64,000 nt of DNA from Nematocida parisii ERTm1 (taxonomy: Eukaryota; Microsporidia): contig NW_013524651.1 of NCBI RefSeq assembly GCF_000250985.1, positions 1 through 64,000 of the forward strand. Direction: 5' to 3'. A model generated the notes under the pieces. It searched no databases. It saw only the letters and a list, made by a program, of their open reading frames with translations, and had not been told where the DNA came from. Every line of letters begins with the position of its first letter. The first letter of the stretch is position 1. The position numbers and the translations under genes were made by a program. Below, one piece after another: positions 8,965 to 16,638 of the stretch.

Positions 8965-10698
8965 TTAAAACAATGCTCTTTTTTCTTTTTCACTCTGATG
9001 CTTTTCATATGGTTTTAAAACATTATTCTTCAAAACATCATATTCTTCAATAGAAACTGAACTAGAGTTTTTATCAGTAGATGCTGCTATATCATCCTGC
9101 AGTGTGTGAGCAGATTTGTCTCCTTTAGCGGGTTTTTTGTCTACTGAAGCAGGCTTTGAGTACTTGTCTAACATATTAAAGTAGACAATCTGGTCATCAA
9201 TCAAATTCTGGGATGGGCTACTGGCGTCTGGTTTTATGTCGGCTACCTTTGAATAGCCAATAACAAATTGTGATTTTGTTTTTTCTCGGATCAATGAAAG
9301 TGTATTATGCTGGTTAATGCTAATAAAAGAGCATCGGGTCATAATGAAACGTATGGCAACACATACCCGGTGGACAGATTCTTCAAGCATTCCCTTCTCA
9401 TTTGTATTTATTTCATTCATGCGATTCTCCAGCTCCTTAAAGATGCACATGGCAATATTATTGATCTTATCCATGTCAATGAAGTAAATAGAGTTTTCAT
9501 CGTTCTGTTTTTTAACACTGCAGCTTGGGCCTGTTGTTTTTATGCTAGATTCTTTGCGTGCTTTAACATTCAATTGCTTAAACAGCATTTCCTTAATTAA
9601 AGATTGCTTCTTTTCATTAGTGCTGCTGCTTAACATATACTTGTCTAAAAATCCATTTATATCAATAATTGTTTTTTCGGTGGTTTCTACTTTAATCTCC
9701 TTTGTAAGGTCAATTGTGTTCTTAGAGTCGCTGCTGCTTGTAGATGGCTTGAATATTATAGGGCCGCAGGTGGCAAAGTATATACTGCTGGGCGAAGAGT
9801 TTTTTTTTGTAGCATTAGCTGAAGAAATGTCGTATTGGTTTGGGGTTTTGAGCTTTGTTTTATCCAAAACAGGAATTTCACTATTAATTTTTGCAATAAT
9901 ATCATCTAACGACTTCACCATGTTTTCTATCACGGTAGATGTTCCTTTCTTGTATTTACTTATTATCTCCTGTTTCCGCGCCTTTCTATCTTCTTGCATC
10001 TCGCTGCTTTCTATATTCTGTCTAATTTTTGATATAGCGATTGTTGTTGAGGCGCCGTTCTTAATAAGAGTAGATATTTCTTCTGAATTTACTGCTGCTT
10101 CAGTAATGTCTCTGATCATCTCTATCTCATTTAGAATTGAAGTACCTATTGGCATTTGCATCTTGTGCAAGAATAAAGCTAGGCTTGCAGAGTATCTCAG
10201 CGCAGACAGACTTTTACTGCTTAATTTTAGACCCTTTATATTTTTTCCTACACAAAAGTCCTCAAGAGTTTTTTCAATTTCATTTATATTCATAGAGAGC
10301 TGATTGTTCTTTAGGCTTTTATATGACTGGTTGGCTTTCAATAAAGAAACAATTACATTCTGTCTATTAAGTATTACATCTTTTTCTTTAGAGGAAGTCT
10401 TGTTAGATGGATTTGGGTGCATAAAAGATTTGCTAGAATCTCTGCCCTCTTTTATTTGGTGGTTTAATTCATCTATTCTGTGCTTTATATCACGAGAAAC
10501 GACACTATTAGTTGTATTTTCTAAAAGCTTGCCATTCTTATCATTTTTCTTTTTTTGTGCCTCTATAGCATCTTTATTATTCTCTTTTAAGCTTTCTATT
10601 CCTTTCTTACCAGGGTAATTAAATTCAACAAATTTGTTTTTGTCCTCTATTTTTATACTTAGAACATCTTTAGAATCTATAATTTTTTCATTCCTCAT
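8965..10698 (-). CDS. Unknown Lys/Ser-rich protein; body of a frameshifted gene
   Basis: I do not recognise this 577-residue product. It is rich in Lys, Ser, Asn and Ile. It has a low-complexity polar N-terminus (to about residue 140), a helical middle, and a disordered Lys/Ser tail ending in KEKRALF. The frame does not begin naturally at its first ATG (10698): it stays open upstream through a Lys/Glu repeat (KKKLEEAEKK type) back towards 10840. There it is separated from the 84-residue reading frame 10871-11125 by two one-base shortfalls in A-runs. The most economical reading is one gene, 8965-11125: an N-terminal membrane anchor, a charged repeat linker and this body. If the ATG at 10698 is used instead, the product would be a soluble protein without the anchor. 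Confidence 0.65.
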   Translation of the reverse strand: MRNEKIIDSKDVLSIKIEDKNKFVEFNYPGKKGIESLKENNKDAIEAQKKKNDKNGKLLENTTNSVVSRDIKHRIDELNHQIKEGRDSSKSFMHPNPSNKTSSKEKDVILNRQNVIVSLLKANQSYKSLKNNQLSMNINEIEKTLEDFCVGKNIKGLKLSSKSLSALRYSASLALFLHKMQMPIGTSILNEIEMIRDITEAAVNSEEISTLIKNGASTTIAISKIRQNIESSEMQEDRKARKQEIISKYKKGTSTVIENMVKSLDDIIAKINSEIPVLDKTKLKTPNQYDISSANATKKNSSPSSIYFATCGPIIFKPSTSSSDSKNTIDLTKEIKVETTEKTIIDINGFLDKYMLSSSTNEKKQSLIKEMLFKQLNVKARKESSIKTTGPSCSVKKQNDENSIYFIDMDKINNIAMCIFKELENRMNEINTNEKGMLEESVHRVCVAIRFIMTRCSFISINQHNTLSLIREKTKSQFVIGYSKVADIKPDASSPSQNLIDDQIVYFNMLDKYSKPASVDKKPAKGDKSAHTLQDDIAASTDKNSSSVSIEEYDVLKNNVLKPYEKHQSEKEKRALF

Positions 10699-10741
10699 TA
10701 TTGGGGCTTTTTCTTTCTTTTTAGTCTCTTCAGTCTTTGTT

Positions 10742-10926
10742 TTCTCCTCCTTTTTCTTTTTTTCAGCTTCCTCTAGTTTCTTTTTCTCCTCTTTTTCTTT
10801 TTCCTCTAGTTTCTTTTTTTCAGCTTCTTCAGCCTTTATCTTCTCCTCCTTTTTCTTTTTTCAGCTTCCTCTAGTTTCTTTTCTCCTCTTTTTCTTTTTC
10901 CTCTAGTTTCTTTTTTTCAGCTTCTT
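10742..10926. repeat. Tandem 99-base Lys/Glu-coding repeat with two one-base deletions in one copy
   Basis: Two copies of a 99-base unit, starting at 10742 and 10841, share the phrases TTCTCCTCC, CAGCTTCCTCTAG and CAGCTTCTT. In the first copy these span 88 bases (10742-10829). In the second they span 86 (10841-10926). The differences are T7 versus T6 before CAGCTTCC and T5 versus T4 before CTCCTC. Read on the minus strand, the repeat encodes KKLEE/EAEKK blocks. The two losses put the upstream and downstream parts of the gene in different frames. Confidence 0.85.
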
Positions 10927-11125
10927 GAACTATTTTATTCACCTCTTCTGGCTTTTTGCCGGATTTCGCGTTAGATATACTTCCACTTGGGCTGGTACTA
11001 GATTTTTTTGGTGGTGCTCCGCTGCTTTTTTCATTACAACTATACAGAAGAATTATCATCCCTAACATAAATATTATTCCTACAACTATTGCTGCTGTAT
11101 ATATATTTATTTTTTTTATATTCAT
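10871..11125 (-). CDS. Membrane-anchored N-terminus of the frameshifted gene
   Basis: An 84-residue frame starting MNIKKINIY. A clear membrane span lies at about residues 9-29 (AAIVVGIIFMLGMIILLYSC), then a Ser/Pro/Gly/Lys linker, and then a charged KKKLEEKEKEEK coiled stretch that hits a stop inside the repeat. The abrupt end within a repeat, and the continuation of the same repeat pattern in the 577-residue frame, argue that this is the 5' part of that gene and not a separate small protein. The short Lys-containing N-terminus and single span suggest a signal anchor. A motif copy lies 248 bases upstream. Confidence 0.6.
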   Translation of the reverse strand: MNIKKINIYTAAIVVGIIFMLGMIILLYSCNEKSSGAPPKKSSTSPSGSISNAKSGKKPEEVNKIVQEAEKKKLEEKEKEEKRN

Positions 11126-11372
11126 GCATTTACAGAATGCGCTTGTATTATATAGACAAATTATACGTGATATGATTGTTGATATATTATATTAATGTGA
11201 TTTTGGGCTAATATTTTTCTTATCATTAATTTCTTATAAATTCCACAAATGGCTTTCTGAGTTGATTTTTGTATGCGCCAATTGAATCTTTCTCCTACTG
11301 CATGGGGAGAGAAGTGTCCCTATCATATAAAATAAATTCTCCTTATTTGAGCTGAATTGCTGTAGAATTATT

Positions 11373-11382
11373 TTCGGGTTAT
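11373..11382. promoter_or_regulatory. ATAACCCGAA motif copy
   Basis: Exact copy, 248 bases upstream of the membrane-anchor start at 11125. Confidence 0.5.
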
Positions 11383-11508
11383 GCTATAAAATAATCGATA
11401 AACATAAGCCAAAGCAAACCTCTATAAGAAATTGTAAATAAAAATCATGCGCCGCAACTGCAGAAAAACAAGAGAAATGGATATAAAATATGTGCATATT
11501 AAGTATAG

Positions 11509-11676
11509 CAACAATATCCTAAATTCAATCCTAAATTAATAGATGGTCTTTTAATTATTGAGTTAGCTGCTTTTTCCTTGAAGACTGAGACAAACAAAAA
11601 CTTATTATTTATTGAATCCACGCGGTCCTTATATAGGCGACTTCCAATCACAAAAGCTGTCACTCACATATTTTAA
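11509..11676 (+). pseudogene. Decayed coding fragment, copy 1
   Basis: A frame of 55 codons without an ATG, bounded upstream by TAG at 11506-11508 and ending at TAA 11674-11676. It starts QQYPKFNPKLIDGLLIIE, and its first third is repeated about 225 bases downstream. It looks like a relic of a partly duplicated gene. Family unknown. Confidence 0.35.
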
Positions 11677-11732
11677 TACTCCAAACATCATCATTTTGTT
11701 TGAAATTCTGAATCTTACTATCCAAAACCAAC

Positions 11733-11815
11733 AGCAACAATATTTAAAATTTAATCCTAAATTACTAGACGGGCTTTTAATTATTGAGTTTAAGGCACTT
11801 AAATATTTATACTAA
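11733..11815 (+). pseudogene. Decayed coding fragment, copy 2
   Basis: Encodes QQYLKFNPKLLDGLLIIE and then stops at 11813-11815. It matches copy 1 over about 60 bases and diverges afterwards, which suggests an old partial duplication. Confidence 0.35.
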
Positions 11816-12092
11816 ATTTCGAGCTATTTTCAATCTGAGTACTACAAACATACATATGCATATTTAAACACGTAAGCACTTCGATTTTTATTTAGATTGA
11901 ATTTCAGACTATCTAAAATAAACAATTTTAGTTTGGTACTGAGTTTATATCATTATTTATTTTTCTATTTAATTATTAACATTGGTGTTTCAAATTACAT
12001 TTGGCTAATAGCTATACTATAAACTACAAATTAATAAGAGTGCCTTTTATGCACGGCGAAAAGAGTCTTTGTATATATATGTCTATATATTT

Positions 12093-12329
12093 CTAATTGT
12101 TCTCTAAATGCGGAAGTATTGGACGAGCTCCAATTCCTAAGTCCTGCCCTGCTGGGCACTCTTCACAGTCAACTTCTTCAAAATACTCTTTCAAACTCTC
12201 CACTGCACCAACAAAGTGCGATATTTCTTCATTTGGATATTGGCTTTCAGATAATTTAAGAAGAATATTTGCCAGTCCATCCACTATGTCATGTAGTGAC
12301 TCAATTGCTGTTTTTTTAGATGTATCCAT
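12093..12329 (-). CDS. Small acidic protein of unknown function
   Basis: A 78-residue acidic protein. Residues 8-55 form two amphipathic helices (SLHDIVDGLANILLKLSE and the stretch through VESLKEYFEE). A tail with CEECPAG and GIGARPILPHLENN follows. The size and helix pattern resemble small subunits of transcription complexes such as Mediator, but I cannot place it. The opposite strand has a 111-codon frame over the same bases, which I judge a shadow because its composition is not protein-like and its start lacks a leader. The minus-strand start is preceded by the T/A-rich leader seen at other genes. Confidence 0.6.
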   Translation of the reverse strand: MDTSKKTAIESLHDIVDGLANILLKLSESQYPNEEISHFVGAVESLKEYFEEVDCEECPAGQDLGIGARPILPHLENN

Positions 12330-13056
12330 TGGATTTATAAAACTATTTTGTATTTATTCTATTTTTCAACAGTACGCTGGCATATATAATAGTAGAAGTA
12401 GGAAAATCTATTTTTCTATTTATTCACCATAACGAAACACAATATAATAGTATAGTTGAAGAGTTTCAAAAACATATTTGCACACACCCATACTATATAC
12501 TTAAATATGTAAAATAATACAGCACCAGAAAAGAATATAATTTTATAAATACCCAGAAATCATATAATTGCACGAATAGTATATATCATAAAAATATAAA
12601 CCAACCACCGATATGCATATCTTCAATTTTTTAGAAAATTGGAAGCGTCAGTAATTCTATGAGCAATAGTATTAATTAGATTCTTTAACAGCTAAATTTT
12701 CTTTTTATAATAATATTCGAATATTTCAAGCATTGTTTAAGAAGTAATATAAAACATTGAAATTAGTGTGTATTCGTGCTTGTTTAGTTAACTTACATAT
12801 TTATAGGATATTAATAGAAAATTTAAAGCTTTTTCTTTCCGGCTATAAGAAAATATTATACAGTAGCAATTTTGTAAATAGTTTAATTTATGCGGCCAGT
12901 AGCACAATTTATATGTAAAAGAAGAATAGTGTAATACGTTCCTATAAATGCAGAATTATAAAGTAGTGTGCAGTATATTTATGAGTTACAGGCAAGTGTG
13001 GGCAGTTTTTCATTTTTAGAAAAACTATAGAATTATTTTTATTTTTAGACCCCAGC
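12330..13056. other. AT-rich intergenic, no gene seen
   Basis: The upstream regions of two divergent genes. It has a small hairpin at about 12622-12644 (CTTCAATTTT, then AAAATTGGAAG) and the T-rich leader TTTTTATTTTTAGACC just before the S2 start. Confidence 0.5.
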
Positions 13057-13833
13057 ATGGCAGCAGAGTTAAAAACAGAAGCACAACAGCCAGAAACACA
13101 GAAGACTGACAGACAAGAAAAAGGACAGAAAGGAGGAATGAGAAAGCCCAGAGAAGAGAAGAAATGGGTTCCAATGACAAACTTAGGAAAGATTGTTCAG
13201 ATGGGAAAGATGACACTGAATGACATCTACACCAACAGTTTAAAGATCCAGGAGCCAGAAATTATTGACTTCTTAGTTGGATCCAAGCTTAAGGACGAGG
13301 TTCTGTGCATCAAGTCCATCCAGAAACAGACAAAGGCTGGGCAGAGAACAAGAATCAAGGCCGTTGTCATTGTTGGAGACGGAAATGGAAGTATAGGTCT
13401 TGGAGTAAAGTCCGCAAAGGAAGCCAGAGGTGCCATAGAAAAGGCAACACAGGTTGCAAAGTGCAACATGCAACCAATTGACTTTGGATGGTGGGACAGA
13501 AAGATTGGAGAGCCTCACACAGTTAAAGTAAGAGGATCAGGAAAGTGTGGTAGTGTCAACATTACTCTTATTCCAGCACCAAAGGGAACTGGAATTGTAG
13601 CAGCAACCATCCCAAAGAAGATTTTCCAGATGGCCGGAGTTAAGGACGTGTTCACTGCCTCATCCGGGCGTACTTCAGCAAGTGAAAACTTTGCTAAAGC
13701 AACTATTTCTGCATTACAGAAGTGTAACACTTTCTACTCACCAGAAAACTGGGGAACACCAGAGCCAATCCCATCACCACTGCAGGTATACTCTGATCTT
13801 ATATCAAACTTCTCCCAGAAACTATCGATATAA
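13057..13833 (+). CDS. RPS2: 40S ribosomal protein S2 (uS5)
   Basis: A small-subunit ribosomal protein near the mRNA entrance and decoding centre. It has the eukaryotic N-terminal extension rich in Gln and Lys, WVPMTNLGKIVQMGKM, and the double-stranded RNA-binding-like S5 domain (KAVVIVGDGNGSIGLGVKSAKE, residues about 107-128). The C-terminal S5 domain follows (HTVKVRGSGKCGSVNITLIPAPKGTGIVAA, then GRTSASENFAKATISALQ). At 258 residues it has the normal eukaryotic length. Codon use is visibly richer in G and C than in the flanks, as expected for a highly expressed gene. The 3' flank carries AATAAAG signals within 30 bases of the stop. Confidence 0.97.
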   Translation: MAAELKTEAQQPETQKTDRQEKGQKGGMRKPREEKKWVPMTNLGKIVQMGKMTLNDIYTNSLKIQEPEIIDFLVGSKLKDEVLCIKSIQKQTKAGQRTRIKAVVIVGDGNGSIGLGVKSAKEARGAIEKATQVAKCNMQPIDFGWWDRKIGEPHTVKVRGSGKCGSVNITLIPAPKGTGIVAATIPKKIFQMAGVKDVFTASSGRTSASENFAKATISALQKCNTFYSPENWGTPEPIPSPLQVYSDLISNFSQKLSI

Positions 13834-14541
13834 ACAGCCACTCTAGCTAATAAAGAATAAAGCCTAGTTTATATTTGTCTTTTGCTTGGTAAAGTTTATA
13901 CAAAATATGATTTCTGAACTTATAATATATTAGTATAGCACAGAAACACCAATTTTACAGTATTATACCAAATGCAGGGATCTTTTAATTTAAAGAATAT
14001 AACAAGGCATACAAGAGATTATATAAAATATTAAATATATAACCCTAAATTCTTTGCTCTGTTGCAGTATTATACATAATATACCAAAAACGCATTGAAT
14101 TTCATATTGCAATGCACTTCCAAATGCATTAAATAGATTCCAAAAGATATTTTTGTAAATGCATTAAAGTATTTTTTGGATATTACTTTCAACTAACCAC
14201 ATATACAAAAAATTCCAAAAAGAGCTAACTATCCCAACTAAATTAATATTTCCCTCAAGAAAAAACTCACATGTCCCAAAACACAATCCAAAATACACAA
14301 AAACACATAATTTGCAGATTATCTATATAGAAGTTTCGGGTTATAATTCATTGAATGCTTGTTAATCACTCTAACACCGGACCAATATTTTTATTTTTAT
14401 TCTAGCATGAAATAACACCAATAAATACTGCTTTCCTCGTATAATATTCTTGATTTTTCGAATACTACGCATCTATTTATAGTCTGAGCAATTCTTATTA
14501 TATTACCTATAATAAATAGACAAGTGGTAGTAATTCAAATA
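13834..14541. other. AT-rich intergenic with one motif copy
   Basis: Terminates the S2 gene (AATAAAG at about 13850) and leads the coiled-coil gene. It has one exact motif copy at 14335. No gene seen. Confidence 0.55.
14335..14344. promoter_or_regulatory. ATAACCCGAA motif copy
   Basis: Exact copy, 198 bases upstream of the coiled-coil gene start at 14542. Confidence 0.5.
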
Positions 14542-14880
14542 ATGAAGTTTAAACGGAAGAAGCAGATAGAAGAACACCCGCCAATAGGATACGATCTAGC
14601 CACAAAGAACACTGAATTAAAAGAAGAAATAAAAGACCTGAAAGAACGACAAAACACTCTCTTACAGGAATCACTAAAACACCAATATTTACGGTACAAA
14701 ATGCAGTCTGACTCTGAAAGAATTCTTACAGAGCAAAGAACTCTTTTATTAGAGATCATACAGAAGATAGAGCAGGGCTTGGCTTTGTTAAAAGAAGAGG
14801 AGGCCAAGTCCATAAACAAAAAGGCACGGCAGCCATTTAAAGAAAATCCAAAACAAAAGAATAAACTGTATACAGAATAA
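14542..14880 (+). CDS. Small coiled-coil protein
   Basis: A 112-residue protein that is almost entirely a heptad-patterned, charged helix (roughly residues 20-90, ELKEEIKDLKERQNTLLQE), with basic ends. I do not recognise it. It may be a structural or complex-assembly subunit, for example of a tether or kinetochore, but nothing in the sequence decides this. I start at the ATG at 14542 because the frame upstream has only a GTG. The next gene, a SNARE, starts 10 bases after this stop on the same strand, the tightest same-strand spacing in the window. Confidence 0.6.
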   Translation: MKFKRKKQIEEHPPIGYDLATKNTELKEEIKDLKERQNTLLQESLKHQYLRYKMQSDSERILTEQRTLLLEIIQKIEQGLALLKEEEAKSINKKARQPFKENPKQKNKLYTE

Positions 14881-14890
14881 TTTTATTTGG

Positions 14891-15430
14891 ATGGAGTGGG
14901 AGGATGCAATAGAAAGAATCACAGAAAAAGCAAATAATATTGAAAGTGCACTGTCGCACAGCACGCGCACAGAGACACTTGACGCTCTTCTTTTAGAGCT
15001 TAGGCAGGACTTGACTACATACAAACACATAATTCAAAGCTCACCAAATGGAGAAAGAACGCTAGCGCAGCTGAGCACTCGAGTGCAGGCACTTAACAGA
15101 CGGGTTAACATAATGAAAATGTCATATAATGCAGAGAATACGAGAGAAAAGCATCGGATGCCGGATGAGGACTGTCATATAACCCGAAATACAGACAAGC
15201 TCAACAAATACATAAAAATTGCATCGCACTCCCTTAGCTCAATAGAGAAACAGCGTGGCATTCTTAAAGGCAGCAGAAAAAAGCTAGAAGACGGCTTGCA
15301 GTACTTAGGGTTGTCTGATAGAGTGATAGACCAAATATCCAATAGATATATCACCGATTACAGGATATTTAAAGCACTTACAGCTATTTTTATTCTTTTG
15401 TTCATATATGTATTCCTTCTTAGGAAGTAA
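14891..15430 (+). CDS. BOS1: Qb-SNARE of the BOS1/membrin family
   Basis: A vesicle-fusion SNARE of the ER-Golgi step. The C-terminal half has the membrin pattern: SLSSIEKQRGILKGSRKKL, then YLGLSDRVIDQISNRYITD, then a C-terminal membrane anchor at about residues 159-177 (ALTAIFILLFIYVFLLRK). This order, with LG-S-VI-I-R-D before the anchor, separates BOS1/membrin from GOS1. The N-terminal 90 residues form the helical regulatory part. At 179 residues it is shorter than yeast Bos1 (244). An exact ATAACCCGAA copy occurs inside the coding sequence (15179-15188), encoding H-I-T-R-N. SEC17 elsewhere in the window would disassemble such SNARE complexes. Confidence 0.85.
   Translation: MEWEDAIERITEKANNIESALSHSTRTETLDALLLELRQDLTTYKHIIQSSPNGERTLAQLSTRVQALNRRVNIMKMSYNAENTREKHRMPDEDCHITRNTDKLNKYIKIASHSLSSIEKQRGILKGSRKKLEDGLQYLGLSDRVIDQISNRYITDYRIFKALTAIFILLFIYVFLLRK
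15179..15188. promoter_or_regulatory. ATAACCCGAA motif copy inside BOS1
   Basis: One of only two exact copies inside a coding region. Probably incidental here, since the residues it encodes are in a variable part of the protein. Confidence 0.3.
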
Positions 15431-15586
15431 TTTCAGGCTATTTCAAGATATGCCCAAAATGGCCTAAAGAATATAAATAAAAGAACAAAAACGTGTAGAA
15501 AGCAATTTAAAAGTTAAATACACTGCATATTCGAATATTTGAGAGATGTATTTTATATTATATTTTTTATTTATACTCCATTGTAT

Positions 15587-15596
15587 ATAACCCGAA
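15587..15596. promoter_or_regulatory. ATAACCCGAA motif copy
   Basis: Exact copy about 155 bases past the BOS1 stop; one of a cluster of six sites between 15179 and 16535. Confidence 0.5.
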
Positions 15597-15869
15597 TAAC
15601 GCTAAAAATTAAATTTAAAAGAAGTTCTTTAATAAAGATATATTCTACTCTACTCAGAAGATTTCGAGGTACATACAGACTTTGGCTATTACATCTCTAC
15701 ACCATGATATAAATTGCTCATTTTATGCGCATAAATAAAAACAGTCTGTGTATATTATATTTTGGGAATCTTGTACTCAAAATATCCAAAACAATCCCAA
15801 TGGATCTATTTATTTATAGTCTAATAATGCATGTGTTTGATAAATTAAAAAGTATTATATTTTCTTTGT

Positions 15870-15879
15870 TTCGGGTTAT
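15870..15879. promoter_or_regulatory. ATAACCCGAA motif copy
   Basis: Exact copy in the opposite orientation to 15587, between two convergent gene ends. Confidence 0.5.
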
Positions 15880-16115
15880 CTGTCATATTGGCTATATAAT
15901 ATCTTTAAAATGTATACGGCTCTAGTATAATTAATCAATCAGTAGTTGCTGCTGCAAAACACCTTTTTGAGTTAAGTGTAGATAATAAACAACAGGATAT
16001 ATACTTAATAATAACAAAATAATATTTAATTATTTCAGAACCCTCTGCAGTGTGTGAGTAACGGTAGGCTATGGCAATTATACGCAGCAGTGGTTGGATA
16101 GCCGTATAATTAAAA

Positions 16116-16355
16116 CTACTTTGATCGATTAAACCATTTGGATAATTTGCTGGTAATCTTCTCCTTAAAGGATTTCTTCTTAGGAAAGGCACCCAGCTCA
16201 AGCAAGAATTTGTTTCTGTTGGGACTGGCCTCTAGAGGCATTGACCTAAGTATCTTCTTGTATGCTTCTCCTATCCTGTTTCTGTCAATGTATAATTCTT
16301 CTTTAATCTCTCTTGTTCTTTCTTCAGCACTCATATTTTTTGTCCTATCTTTCAT
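16116..16355 (-). CDS. Small basic protein of unknown function
   Basis: A 79-residue, strongly charged, mostly helical protein with a basic C-terminus (KSFKEKITSKLSKWFNRSK). No domain recognised. I prefer this frame to two overlapping alternatives, a + strand 99-codon frame and a minus-strand 88-codon frame, because it has a balanced, protein-like composition and an ATG with an AT-rich leader (TAATCTATAAAAAGAT). Two motif copies lie 91 and 102 bases upstream. Confidence 0.5.
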   Translation of the reverse strand: MKDRTKNMSAEERTREIKEELYIDRNRIGEAYKKILRSMPLEASPNRNKFLLELGAFPKKKSFKEKITSKLSKWFNRSK

Positions 16356-16445
16356 ATCTTTTTATAGATTACATAACAAATCTATGTCAGTCTCATGGTT
16401 TATTGAACTGATATATTATTTAGATCGATATAGTTGATTTGAAAA

Positions 16446-16466
16446 TTCGGGTTATATTCGGGTTAC
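16446..16466. promoter_or_regulatory. Tandem pair of ATAACCCGAA motifs
   Basis: TTCGGGTTAT at 16446-16455 and TTCGGGTTAC at 16457-16466, same orientation, one base apart. They lie upstream of the 79-residue gene. A variant, TTCGGGCTAT, follows at 16526-16535. Confidence 0.55.
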
Positions 16467-16638
16467 ATCGCACCACAGATACATTACATGTTTTCAAAGT
16501 AATTTCAAGTTATTACAGAGTGCATTTCGGGCTATATAAGAGCAGTAGATTTGCCCTATTAGTATAAACTAGGCTATTTATGCAATATAAATAAACTTGC
16601 GCCTGGAGGGAAGATATAATAATAGATCTATCTTTATT

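Larger units (their letters stand above)
11126..12092. other. AT-rich spacer with two related decayed gene fragments
   Basis: It contains a motif copy (11373) and two similar segments of about 60 bases (11507-11565 and 11733-11792), both of which can be read as QQY.KFNPKL.DGLLIIE in the + direction. No intact gene. The longer 11612-11815 frame has no ATG start. Confidence 0.5.
15431..16115. other. AT-rich intergenic with two motif copies
   Basis: No convincing gene. The 66-codon frame 15725-15925 is hydrophobic AT-rich noise. It has exact motif copies at 15587 and 15870. Confidence 0.55.

Noticed and set aside
9542-10303. 253-codon + strand frame opposite the Lys/Ser-rich gene
   Set aside because: Phe/Leu/Ile/Ser-rich mirror of a Lys/Asn/Glu-rich gene, a typical antisense shadow.
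12097-12432. 111-codon + strand frame over the 78-residue gene
   Set aside because: The opposite strand gives a better balanced acidic helical protein with a suitable leader; this frame runs on into AT-rich spacer.
15725-15925. 66-codon hydrophobic frame
   Set aside because: Ile/Leu/Phe-rich composition as expected from translated AT-rich DNA, and it contains a motif copy; no protein-like pattern.
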